Positions 1 to 6,816 of a stretch of 12,696 bases of DNA are shown here, piece after piece; the stretch's first letter is position 1, and the number at the start of each line of letters is the position of its first letter. The notes under the pieces were generated by a model. That model was given only the letters and a program-made list of their open reading frames with translations, was not told where the DNA came from and ran no database searches. This DNA comes from JALYSX01 sp036510515 (GTDB lineage: Bacteria > Vulcanimicrobiota > Vulcanimicrobiia > Vulcanimicrobiales > Vulcanimicrobiaceae), in NCBI GenBank assembly GCA_036510515.1, contig DATCDS010000089.1, positions 1-12,696 on the forward strand. Reading direction: 5' to 3'. The translations under genes were made by a program, and so were the position numbers.

Positions 1-816
1 CTGATTGCGAACGCGCGTGTCGGGCGAGAGGCCGGCGTGATAGGGCAGCGCGCGAATACCGGCAGCACTCAAGCGCTCGGCCAAATCGTCGGCGCTCTGC
101 CGGCTGGCCACGTAGACGATCCCGCTCTCGCGGACGCGCGCGGTCGCCAGCGCCAGCAATTGCTTGAACGGATCGGTCTTACCAAGGACGCGGTACTGCA
201 GGTTCGGCCGGTTGAAGCTGCCGACGAAGCGCCGCGGTTCGTGCAGGTGCAAGAAGCGTTCGATATCGTCGCGTACGTGGTCGGTCGCCGTCGCCGTGAC
301 CGCGATCATCGGCACGGCGGGAAAGCGTTCGCGCAGCACCGCGATCTGTCGGTATTCGGGGCGAAAGTCGTGCCCCCATTCGCTCACGCAGTGCGCCTCG
401 TCGATCGCGATGCGATGGACGTTCCATCGTTCCATTTGGCTAAGAAAGGACGGCATCACCAAGCGCTCGGGCGCGACGTAGAGCAAGTCGTACGCTCCGC
501 GGTCGAGCGCATCGAGTCGCTGCGCGCCGGTGCGTGCGTCGATCGAGCTGTTCAAGAACGTTGCCGGGATGCCGTTGGCGGTCAGGCCGTCGACCTGGTC
601 CTTCATCAACGCGATCAGGGGCGACACGACCAGGGTCAGGCCCGGGCGCACGATCGCGGGCAATTGAAAGCAGAGCGATTTGCCGCCGCCCGTGGGCAGA
701 AGCGCCAAGATATCGTCTCCAGCCAAGGACGCCTCGACGATCTCGCGCTGCAGCGGCCGGAACGAATCGTAACCGAAGTGGTGTTTGAGCGCGTCGTCGA
801 GCGTCATCGAATCCAT
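1..816 (-). CDS. recQ: ATP-dependent DNA helicase RecQ, N-terminal part (truncated by window edge)
   Basis: This is a superfamily 2 3'-5' DNA helicase acting in recombination and replication-fork repair. The minus-strand frame is open for 272 codons from an ATG at 816 to the window edge, so the C-terminal part (rest of helicase lobe 2, zinc-binding, winged-helix and HRDC regions, if present) is not visible. Seen in the translation: Walker A PTGGGKS (residues 41-47), SPLIALMKDQ (65-74), the DEAH box with its RecQ-specific continuation DEAHCVSEWGHDFRPEYR (139-156), motif III TATAT, SFNRPNL (200-206), and the start of lobe 2 (GIVYVASRQ, then YHAGL). The start at 816 has GAGG five bases upstream; a second in-frame ATG lies at 807. 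It is divergent from hrcA, separated by 110 bp. The identity is certain; only the extent is limited. Confidence 0.96.
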   Translation of the reverse strand, partial: MDSMTLDDALKHHFGYDSFRPLQREIVEASLAGDDILALLPTGGGKSLCFQLPAIVRPGLTLVVSPLIALMKDQVDGLTANGIPATFLNSSIDARTGAQRLDALDRGAYDLLYVAPERLVMPSFLSQMERWNVHRIAIDEAHCVSEWGHDFRPEYRQIAVLRERFPAVPMIAVTATATDHVRDDIERFLHLHEPRRFVGSFNRPNLQYRVLGKTDPFKQLLALATARVRESGIVYVASRQSADDLAERLSAAGIRALPYHAGLSPDTRVRNQ

Positions 817-889
817 CGGTGCCTCACAGACCTGCCAGTTCACGGGGCGCCCGGCCTTCACCCCGAGGACCGGCGGCGGCTTGCTAGGC

Positions 890-916
890 TTGGCAGTCTT
901 TTCGGTGGAGTGCTAA
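890..916. promoter_or_regulatory. CIRCE operator (HrcA binding site)
   Basis: The inverted repeat is TTGGCAGTC (890-898), a 9-base spacer, then GAGTGCTAA (908-916). The established CIRCE consensus is TTAGCACTC-N9-GAGTGCTAA. The right half matches 9/9, the left half 7/9, and the spacer length is exact. It ends 10 bp before the hrcA start codon, the classic position for HrcA autorepression of a class I heat-shock operon. The imperfect left half may mean weaker binding than at a perfect site. The element also sits between hrcA and divergent recQ, but nothing visible shows that recQ is controlled by it. Confidence 0.93.
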
Positions 917-919
917 GAT
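890..919 (+). promoter_or_regulatory. Probable sigma-70-type promoter of hrcA overlapping CIRCE
   Basis: A -35 hexamer TTGGCA (890-895, 5/6 to TTGACA) and a -10 hexamer TAAGAT (914-919, 4/6 to TATAAT) are separated by 18 bp. The -35 coincides with the left CIRCE arm and the -10 overlaps the end of the right arm, so bound HrcA would occlude RNA polymerase. Initiation 6-8 bases after the -10 would fall at about 925-927, that is, at or just before the hrcA ATG. Promoter assignment by eye is inference. Confidence 0.6.
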
Positions 920-926
920 AGGGCGA

Positions 927-1985
927 ATGAGCACGGACGAGGGGCGGCCGCCCCTGGACCAGCGGAAGGCCTTCATCCTCGCCACGGTCGTCTACGAGTA
1001 CATCGCTTCCGGGGAACCGGTCGGCTCGCAGACGCTTACGCAAAAATACAACCTGGGCGTCAGCTCGGCCACCGTACGCAACGAAATGGCCGAACTGGAA
1101 TTGGGCGGCTATCTGGTGCAGCCGCACACCTCAGCCGGACGCGTTCCGTCGGACAGCGGGTACCGCACCTACGTCGACGACCTCATGCAGCCCGAACAGT
1201 TGGGCGAAGCCGACCGCCGGCGCATCCGCGACGAACTGCGCGACGCCAGCCGCGAGCTCGACGAGATCGTCGCCAACGCCACCCGCGTGCTCGGCCGTCT
1301 CTCCAACAACTTGGCGTTCGTCACGCGTCCCGAGATCGCGACGCCGGTGATGTTTAAGCACCTGCAGTTGATTTGGCTTAGCGCGCGCACCGGCGTCGCG
1401 ATCGTCGTCACGTCCCTGGGCGTGGCCGCGCAGAGCCTGTTCGAGCTCTCCGCCGATGGCGCGCCCGACGATTTTACGCGTCTCTCAAATGCGATCAACG
1501 CGCGTTTTGCCGCCGCACCGCTGGGCACCATCGGCGAAGGCGAGGTCGGCGCGGTCGCGCGCGAGCTCGGGCTCTCCGACGACCTGCGTGGCGTCGTCGT
1601 CAACGCCTTACGTAACGCGCGCGTCCAACAGGAACCGACCGTGGCCGCAGCCGGGGCGCAAAACCTGCTCGACCAACCCGAGTTCCAGGATCTCAAGAAG
1701 TTGCGCTCGATCCTGCGCATCGTTGAAGAACAGAAGACGCTGTACGACATCGTGGCCGACGCGATGAACGCCGGCGCGCCCAGCGTGAAGATCGGGCACG
1801 AGCTGGGTTTAGACGAGCTCAACGATTTTTCGGTGGTCACCGTCCCGTACCGCTTCGGAAAGCACGCGACCGGGATGTTGTCGATTCTCGGGCCGCGGCG
1901 GATGCCGTACGGACGCCTGATGGCGTTGGCGGCCGGAACCGCCGAGACGTTGTCCGAACGTCTCTCCGCCGTCGAAATCCCATAA
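927..1985 (+). CDS. hrcA: Heat-inducible transcription repressor HrcA
   Basis: HrcA is a dimeric repressor that binds CIRCE elements and represses class I heat-shock genes; in studied species it depends on GroEL for activity. The protein has 352 residues, normal for the family (about 340-370). The N-terminal winged helix-turn-helix carries the family signature GVSSATVRNEMAELE (44-58), GYLVQPHTSAGRVPSD (61-76) and GYRTYVDDLM (78-87). The remainder is the GAF-like/dimerisation region, ending with a family-typical segment of the form VVTVPY...G..SILGPRRMPYGRLM. The ATG at 927 puts LDQRK at the expected distance from the start; the only Shine-Dalgarno-like bases are AGGG at 920-923, very close to the ATG. 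A CIRCE site lies immediately upstream, so autoregulation is expected. It is followed after 21 bp by dnaJ, with no grpE or dnaK between them. Confidence 0.97.
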   Translation: MSTDEGRPPLDQRKAFILATVVYEYIASGEPVGSQTLTQKYNLGVSSATVRNEMAELELGGYLVQPHTSAGRVPSDSGYRTYVDDLMQPEQLGEADRRRIRDELRDASRELDEIVANATRVLGRLSNNLAFVTRPEIATPVMFKHLQLIWLSARTGVAIVVTSLGVAAQSLFELSADGAPDDFTRLSNAINARFAAAPLGTIGEGEVGAVARELGLSDDLRGVVVNALRNARVQQEPTVAAAGAQNLLDQPEFQDLKKLRSILRIVEEQKTLYDIVADAMNAGAPSVKIGHELGLDELNDFSVVTVPYRFGKHATGMLSILGPRRMPYGRLMALAAGTAETLSERLSAVEIP

Positions 1986-2006
1986 CCTCACCTCCCAAAG
2001 AAATTC

Positions 2007-3134
2007 ATGCCGACCAAAGACTATTACGAAACGCTGGGCGTCGCGCGCGACGCCGCTGCCGACGAAATCAAGCGAGCCTACCGTTTGCTCGCTCGAACGC
2101 ATCATCCCGACGTCTCCAGCGACAAGGGCGGTGCGGAGCATCGCTTCAAGGAGATTAACGAGGCCTACGAGGTGCTCTCCGATCCGAATAAGCGGGCGCA
2201 CTACGATCGCTTCGGCGCCGTCGGCAACGGCGCGGGATTCGACGGCGGTTTCTCGCAAAATGTCGGCTCGGCCGGCTTCGGCGATATCTTCGACATGTTC
2301 TTCGGCGAAATGCGCGGGGGAGCGCAACAGGCGCGACGCGCCGGCCCCGCGCGCGGTTCGGACTTGCGGTACGATCTGGAGATCGCGCTCGAAGACGCAT
2401 TTGCGGGGACCACGAAAGAGATCGCATTCTCGCATCTGGCCCAGTGCGAGACCTGCAAGGGATCGGGCGCCGCGCCCGGCACGCTGATCGTTCCGTGCGA
2501 ACGCTGCGCGGGCTCGGGCGTGATGCGAACGGTGCGTCGAACGCCGTTGGGACAGTTCGTCGCGCAGGCGGCATGTTCGGATTGTCACGGCGAAGGCCAG
2601 CGCGTCGCCTCGCCGTGTCCGGAGTGCGCGGGTCGCGGGCGGCGAGACGTGGAGCGCAAGCTCAGCGTGAAGGTTCCCGCCGGCGTCGACGACGGCTCGC
2701 GGATTCGCATCGCCGGCAGCGGCGAAGGCGGCGTGCGCGGAGGCCCGGCCGGAGATCTCTACATCTACCTCAACGTTGCACCGCATCCGCGCTTCCGACG
2801 CGAGGGCATGGATACGTACGTCGATGTGCCGCTCTCGTTTCCGCAAGCGTCCTTGGGCGCGATCGTGGAGGTTCCGTCGCTCGAAGGCGATCTTCCGCTC
2901 TGCGTGCCGCCGGGCACGCAGAGCGGTACTAGCATTCGCCTGCGCGGCCACGGCATGCCGGGCGTGCGCGGCAGCCATCGCGGCGATCATCACGTCACCG
3001 TTCACGTGATGGTTCCCGCCAAAGTGAACAAACGACAGCGCGAACTGCTCGAAGAGTACGCGCAGGCCGGCGGCGATAGCGTCGACGAGCGTTCGTTCTT
3101 GGAGCGCGTGAAGGCCGCGTTCACACCCGATTGA
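2007..3134 (+). CDS. dnaJ: Chaperone protein DnaJ (type I Hsp40)
   Basis: DnaJ is a co-chaperone that delivers unfolded clients to DnaK and stimulates its ATPase. The 375-residue protein has the full type I layout. The J domain (about 5-70) contains the HPD motif at 33-35. A glycine/phenylalanine-rich linker spans roughly 70-105. The zinc-binding domain has four CxxCxGxG repeats, with cysteine pairs at 147/150, 164/167, 190/193 and 204/207. The C-terminal substrate-binding beta domains follow (VKVPAGVDDGSRIRI..., then VPSLEGDLPLCVPPGTQSG). No residue of the J domain or zinc centres is missing. The start ATG is 21 bp after hrcA, preceded by only a weak purine run. The stop overlaps the downstream rsmE start by 4 nt (ATTGA). 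It is expected to be heat-inducible through the CIRCE site upstream of hrcA. Confidence 0.97.
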   Translation: MPTKDYYETLGVARDAAADEIKRAYRLLARTHHPDVSSDKGGAEHRFKEINEAYEVLSDPNKRAHYDRFGAVGNGAGFDGGFSQNVGSAGFGDIFDMFFGEMRGGAQQARRAGPARGSDLRYDLEIALEDAFAGTTKEIAFSHLAQCETCKGSGAAPGTLIVPCERCAGSGVMRTVRRTPLGQFVAQAACSDCHGEGQRVASPCPECAGRGRRDVERKLSVKVPAGVDDGSRIRIAGSGEGGVRGGPAGDLYIYLNVAPHPRFRREGMDTYVDVPLSFPQASLGAIVEVPSLEGDLPLCVPPGTQSGTSIRLRGHGMPGVRGSHRGDHHVTVHVMVPAKVNKRQRELLEEYAQAGGDSVDERSFLERVKAAFTPD

Positions 3135-3871
3135 GCCGGCCGCGCTTCTTCATCGAGGGGCGGCGTGCGTGCGGCCAAAGCGTCGCGCTGCACGGCGCCG
3201 ACGCGCACAAGATCGTTGCGGTCTTACGCCTGCGCGACGGCGACGAGATCGAGACGATCGATTCTGCGGGCCGGCGGTATCTCGCCCGCCTGGAGATTGC
3301 GGACCGCGACGTCGCCGCGCGTTTGGAAACGCTGCTCGACGATCCGGTCGCGGCGTCGCCGTGGCACGTCACGGTAGCGCAAGGTATTCCCAAGGGACAG
3401 AAGATGGACTTCGTCGTCGAGAAGCTCACGGAGCTGGGCGTCGCGCGCATCGTTCCGCTGACGACCGAACGGAGCATCGCTCAAGCCGGCGCGGGAAAGA
3501 TGGACCGGTGGCGGCGCTTGGCCAAGACCGCAGCGATGCAATCGGGCCGCAGCGACGTTCCGACGATCGCCGACGCGCTCGACCTCGACGCGCTGCTGGC
3601 CGTCTATCGCCAGGATCACGCGATCGCGATGCCGTGGGAGTTGGCCCAACGCGTGCCGCTTCGCCAAACGCTGCCGCCCATCGTGCGCGACGCTCGCAAC
3701 GTGCTGATCGTGATCGGCCCCGAGGGAGGCTTTTCGCACGACGAAGCGGCCCGCGCGCGGGCCGCCGGCGCGCATCTCGTGTGGCTGGGGCGCACGATTC
3801 TTCGAACCGAAACCGCCGCGATGGCGATGTTGGCGATTCTGGGCTATCTCGGCGGCGAGCCTTCGGCGTAG
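3131..3871 (+). CDS. rsmE: 16S rRNA (uracil-1498-N3)-methyltransferase RsmE
   Basis: RsmE is an S-adenosylmethionine-dependent SPOUT-class enzyme that methylates N3 of U1498 in 16S rRNA of the 30S subunit. The protein has 246 residues, typical for the family. An N-terminal PUA-like RNA-binding part (SRPRFF... through HKIVAVLRLRDGDEI) precedes the SPOUT knot domain. Visible family motifs are QGIPKGQKMDFVVEKLTELG (84-103), the AMQSGR segment (135-140), IGPEGGF (195-201) and LGRTILRTETA (219-229), the last two forming the SAM-binding knot. The start is a TTG at 3131 that overlaps the dnaJ stop within ATTGA; it gives the expected N-terminus, and no nearby ATG fits. The overlap implies translational coupling to dnaJ. 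In many bacteria prmA lies between dnaJ and rsmE; it is absent here. Confidence 0.95.
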   Translation: MSRPRFFIEGRRACGQSVALHGADAHKIVAVLRLRDGDEIETIDSAGRRYLARLEIADRDVAARLETLLDDPVAASPWHVTVAQGIPKGQKMDFVVEKLTELGVARIVPLTTERSIAQAGAGKMDRWRRLAKTAAMQSGRSDVPTIADALDLDALLAVYRQDHAIAMPWELAQRVPLRQTLPPIVRDARNVLIVIGPEGGFSHDEAARARAAGAHLVWLGRTILRTETAAMAMLAILGYLGGEPSA

Positions 3872-3908
3872 CGGCCGCGCAGCGCAGGCGCGACGCGCGC
3901 TACGGTCG

Positions 3909-3914
3909 TATAAT
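3909..3914 (+). promoter_or_regulatory. Possible -10 element (TATAAT) before the glycosyltransferase gene
   Basis: A perfect TATAAT hexamer lies in the 41-bp gap after rsmE and overlaps the first candidate ATG (3913) of the next gene. I see no matching -35 hexamer 16-18 bp upstream, where the sequence is very GC-rich. If used, transcription would start at about 3920-3922, leaving only the second in-frame ATG (3928) on that transcript with a leader of about 6-8 nt. A chance match is possible. Confidence 0.35.
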
Positions 3915-4638
3915 GTCCGAATTACCTATGAAGAATTACCCGTTCTCCATCGTGGTTCCAACCTACAATGAGGCGGGCGGCATCGAACGTCTGTTACGCG
4001 CCGTCGACGCCGTATTTTCCGCAGCCGGTCTCGACGGCGAGATCATCGTCGTCGACGATAACTCTCCCGACGGCACCGGCGCGATCGTCGATCGGTTGGC
4101 CGGCGAGCTTCCGGTACGGTGTTTGCACCGGCCCGCAAAGATGGGACTCTCCAGCGGCGTTATCGACGGATGGAAGGCCGCGCGCGCGGAATCCCTGGCG
4201 TTGGGCGCGATGGATGCGGACTTCAGCCACGATATCGAGATCTTGCCTAAGATGGTTGCGGCGCTGGCATCGGGCGAATACGGGCTGGCCATCGGTAGTC
4301 GTTACGTTCCGGGCGGCGGAATCGAGAACTGGCCGTGGCGGCGCATCCTGACGTCCCGCGTCGCTTGCCTGCTGGCGCGTCCGTTGACCAGCGTACGGGA
4401 CATCACCAGCGGTTTCTTCCTGGTCAAACGCGAAGCGCTCGCGGGTGCCGAGCTGGACCCGATCGGCTTTAAGATCGGGCTCGAAGTCGTGACCAAGGCG
4501 AAATACGGCAAAGCCATCGAGATTCCGTACGTCTTCACCGACCGCGTGGTTGGGGAGTCCAAGCTCAACCAGAAAGAAATTTTGAACTACCTCAAGCAGT
4601 TGCGCAACCTGTATGCCGCGCGTCTGATGGGTCGCTAA
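3913..4638 (+). CDS. Family 2 glycosyltransferase, DPM1-like (polyprenyl-phosphate mannosyltransferase-type)
   Basis: The gene likely transfers a sugar (mannose in characterised relatives) from a nucleotide donor to a polyprenyl phosphate at the cytoplasmic membrane, providing a lipid-linked donor for envelope glycans. The protein has 241 residues and a single GT-A domain with no predicted membrane helix, the short DPM1-type form. Motifs: SIVVPTYNE (12-20), IIVVDDNSPDGT (44-55), the metal/nucleotide-binding DAD within MDADFSHD (100-107), IGSRYVPGG (127-135), DITSGFF (163-169) and the family-typical FTDRVVGESKL (208-218). Two in-frame starts are possible, ATG 3913 and ATG 3928 (MKNYPFSIVV); neither has a clear Shine-Dalgarno site. 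The open frame extends much further upstream, but that part overlaps rsmE in another frame and is unlikely to be coding. It is followed 2 nt later by accD. The true sugar and acceptor cannot be read from sequence. Confidence 0.88.
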   Translation: MSELPMKNYPFSIVVPTYNEAGGIERLLRAVDAVFSAAGLDGEIIVVDDNSPDGTGAIVDRLAGELPVRCLHRPAKMGLSSGVIDGWKAARAESLALGAMDADFSHDIEILPKMVAALASGEYGLAIGSRYVPGGGIENWPWRRILTSRVACLLARPLTSVRDITSGFFLVKREALAGAELDPIGFKIGLEVVTKAKYGKAIEIPYVFTDRVVGESKLNQKEILNYLKQLRNLYAARLMGR

Positions 4639-4640
4639 CC

Positions 4641-5504
4641 GTGGCTATGCCCGATTGGCTGCGCAGTCGCCGCAGCAAAGATGAAGAAGGCCGCGACGCC
4701 GCGGTGTGGAGCAAGTGTCCGTCGTGCGGCGAGGTGCTCTACCAGCGCGACCTTGCGGCCAACTTGTTCGTCTGCCAACGGTGCGGTCACAACTTTCGGA
4801 TGAATGCGTACGATCGCATCTCGACGATCGTCGACGGAGACTTCGCGGAAATCGGCAACGACGTGACCACCGGCGATCCGTTGGGCTGGGTCGATAAGAA
4901 GAGCTACCCGGTCAAACTTGCCGGCGACCGCGAGAAGAGCGGCCTGAACGAAGGCGTTATCTGCGGTTTCGGACAGATCGACGGCCACGATATCGCTTTG
5001 GGCGTGATGGATTTCCACTTTCGCGGCGGCACGATGGGAACCGTCGTCGGCGAGCGCATCGCGTTGCTGCTCGAAGAAGCGCGCCGGCGCCGGGCGCCGT
5101 GCATCTTGTTCACGGCGTCGGGCGGCGCGCGCATGGAAGAGGGCATGTTGGCGCTCATGCAGTTGGCCAAGACGACCGCCACGGTCACGCGCTTCGCCGA
5201 AGAAGGCAACTTTCTGGGGGTCGTCCTGACCGATCCCACGACCGGCGGCGTCTCGGCATCTTTCGCGTTCCAGGCCGACATCATTCTCGCGGAATCCAAA
5301 GCGATGATCGGATTTGCCGGCCGGCGCGTGATCGAGCAGACGATTCGGCAGAAGCTTCCCGATCAGTTTCAAACCGCGGAGTTCTTGCTGGAAAAGGGTC
5401 ACATCGACATGGTCGTCGACCGGCGTGAGGTCAAGGCCACGTTAGCGCGCATCCTCGACTACGTCGCGGCCGGCGCGCGCGCACGCGCCGGTGCCCAGGG
5501 ATGA
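4641..5504 (+). CDS. accD: Acetyl-CoA carboxylase carboxyltransferase subunit beta
   Basis: AccD, together with AccA, moves the carboxyl group from carboxybiotin-BCCP to acetyl-CoA to give malonyl-CoA, the committed step of fatty-acid synthesis in the cytoplasm. The protein has 287 residues, normal for AccD. The N-terminal zinc ribbon is complete, with cysteines at 26, 29, 45 and 48 (CPSC...CQRC), followed by the crotonase-fold domain with VMDFHFRGGTMGTVVGER, FTASGGARMEEG, VLTDPTTGGVSASFA and GFAGRRVIEQT. The GTG start at 4641 is 2 nt after the glycosyltransferase stop; an in-frame ATG at 4647 (MPDWLRSRR) is equally possible because neither has a strong Shine-Dalgarno site. The stop overlaps the accA start as ATGA. 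Confidence 0.97.
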   Translation: MAMPDWLRSRRSKDEEGRDAAVWSKCPSCGEVLYQRDLAANLFVCQRCGHNFRMNAYDRISTIVDGDFAEIGNDVTTGDPLGWVDKKSYPVKLAGDREKSGLNEGVICGFGQIDGHDIALGVMDFHFRGGTMGTVVGERIALLLEEARRRRAPCILFTASGGARMEEGMLALMQLAKTTATVTRFAEEGNFLGVVLTDPTTGGVSASFAFQADIILAESKAMIGFAGRRVIEQTIRQKLPDQFQTAEFLLEKGHIDMVVDRREVKATLARILDYVAAGARARAGAQG

Positions 5505-6481
5505 ATCTGATCGTGGAGCGCGAGAAGGGTTTGCTCGAACTGGAGAAGCGCATCGCCGAGCTGCGCGCCGCCAACGTCAATCAGCCCATCGACAAATCGC
5601 CCGAGATCGCCGTTCTCGAAAGCAAGTACGCCGAGATCCAGCAGCAGGTCTTCGGCGACATGACGCCCTGGCAGAAGGTCCACATGGCGCGCCATCCCGA
5701 GCGGCCGACCGCGCTGGACTACCTCTCCCAATTGGAGCGTTTCGACGAACTGCACGGCGATCGTCATTTCCGCGACGACCCCGCGGTGGTCGGCGGCTTT
5801 GGGACCTTGCGCGGACGCGCGGTCATGGCGATCGGCCAGCAGCGCGGCCGCGACACCAAAGAAAACTTGCGCCGCAACTTCGGAATGGTGACGCCCGAAG
5901 GCTATCGCAAGGTCAAGCGTTTGGCCCACCTCGCCTCGCGTTTTGGCCTTCCCATCGTCACGTTCGTCGACACCAAGGGCGCCGATCCCGGCATCGCCTC
6001 CGAAGAGCACGCGCAGTCCGAAGCGATCGCCCAGTGCTTGTATGAGTTCACGCTCGCACGCGTCCCGATCGTCGCTACGATCGTCGGCGAGGGAGGCTCG
6101 GGCGGCGCGTTGGCCCTGGCGATCGCCGACCGGGTGATCATGCTCGAACATAGCGTCTACTCGGTCGCTTCCCCGGAGGGCTGCGCGGCGATCCTCTGGG
6201 GGGACGCATCCAAGGCGGAGGAAGCGGCGTCGCGGTTGAAGTTAACCTCAGCGGATCTCCGTGGATTCGGGATCGTCGACGAGATCGTTCCCGAGCCTCT
6301 GGGAGGCGCACATCGCGAAGGGGCTCGCGTCGTCTCGCGCGTCCTGGACACGATCGACGCATCGCTGGAAGCGTTGGGAGCGCTGACGGTTCCGGCATTG
6401 CTGGAGGAACGGTATCGTAAGTATCGCCGGTTGGGTTCTTGGCATGACGGACTTCGCGACGGGATGAGCGCGTCGGAGTGA
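5501..6481 (+). CDS. accA: Acetyl-CoA carboxylase carboxyltransferase subunit alpha
   Basis: AccA is the partner of AccD in the carboxyltransferase heterotetramer and contributes the biotin-binding side of the active site. The protein has 326 residues, typical for AccA. An N-terminal helical part (LIVEREKGLLELEKRIAEL) precedes the crotonase-fold core, with YLSQLERFDELHGDR (74-88), NFGMVTPEGYRK (126-137), EGGSGGALAL (197-206) and SVYSVASPEGCAAILW (218-233). The ATG at 5501 overlaps the accD stop (ATGA), giving matched translation of the two subunits. One oddity: the loop usually written DTPGAYPG in this family reads DTKGADPG (157-164), with Lys replacing Pro and Asp replacing Tyr. The adjacent SEAIA segment is intact, so the enzyme is probably active. 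Confidence 0.97.
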   Translation: MNLIVEREKGLLELEKRIAELRAANVNQPIDKSPEIAVLESKYAEIQQQVFGDMTPWQKVHMARHPERPTALDYLSQLERFDELHGDRHFRDDPAVVGGFGTLRGRAVMAIGQQRGRDTKENLRRNFGMVTPEGYRKVKRLAHLASRFGLPIVTFVDTKGADPGIASEEHAQSEAIAQCLYEFTLARVPIVATIVGEGGSGGALALAIADRVIMLEHSVYSVASPEGCAAILWGDASKAEEAASRLKLTSADLRGFGIVDEIVPEPLGGAHREGARVVSRVLDTIDASLEALGALTVPALLEERYRKYRRLGSWHDGLRDGMSASE

Positions 6482-6816
6482 AGAGAAACGCGCGCGCCAT
6501 CGGTATTTTGCGCCTCGCCGGGAGACTGGGCGTCGGTGCGCTATCCTCGTTGGTGTTCGTGCTGATCGCGATACAGTTCGCTCGCATCGTTCGCGAGAAC
6601 GTCGCGATGGCAACCAATTTATCGAGTATCAAGTCCGACGTTCGCGCGCTGCAGGTTCGTCGGCGCGATCAGGTGCGCGAGATTCGTCGGCTGGCCGACC
6701 CGCAGGGCGCGATCCCCGAGATTCACGATCGTCTCAAACTGGTCGCACCCAACGAAGCCATCATCTTCGTGAAGCCCGCTCCGCCGGAGCGTTCGGTTCC
6801 AACCTCGAACCGGTGA
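6478..6816 (+). CDS. Small membrane protein, DivIC/FtsB-like septum formation initiator family (probable)
   Basis: This is a probable bitopic divisome protein. The 112 residues show the architecture of DivIC/FtsB: a short basic N-terminus (MKRNAR), one hydrophobic segment (about 17-37), then a charged heptad-like region (about 40-75, SSIKSDVRALQVRRRDQVREIRR) suited to a coiled coil, and a closing segment IHDRLKLVAPNEAIIFVKP (about 84-102) that resembles the family's 'lg.v.pgE..v' ending. In that family the protein forms a complex that activates septal peptidoglycan synthesis. The start is GTG 6478, overlapping the accA stop as GTGA. From memory, a DivIC-type gene followed by an S1 protein and sometimes a Ppx/GppA gene is a recurrent order in Firmicutes, and the same order here supports the call. 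Sequence similarity alone is weak in such short coiled-coil proteins. Confidence 0.68.
   Translation: MKRNARAIGILRLAGRLGVGALSSLVFVLIAIQFARIVRENVAMATNLSSIKSDVRALQVRRRDQVREIRRLADPQGAIPEIHDRLKLVAPNEAIIFVKPAPPERSVPTSNR

Noticed and set aside
37..921. 294-codon open frame on the plus strand opposite recQ
   Set aside because: It lies antisense to an unmistakable RecQ coding frame, crosses into the hrcA promoter/CIRCE, and its translation has no recognisable motif; a high-GC shadow frame.
1809..3005. 398-codon minus-strand frame opposite dnaJ
   Set aside because: It is fully antisense to DnaJ, which has all motifs intact. The translation is Arg/Ala-rich with no domain.
3169..3912. Long N-terminal extension of the glycosyltransferase frame into rsmE
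   Set aside because: The extension is Arg-rich, out of frame over rsmE coding sequence, and unlike any GT2 N-terminus; the real domain begins at MSELP/MKNYP.
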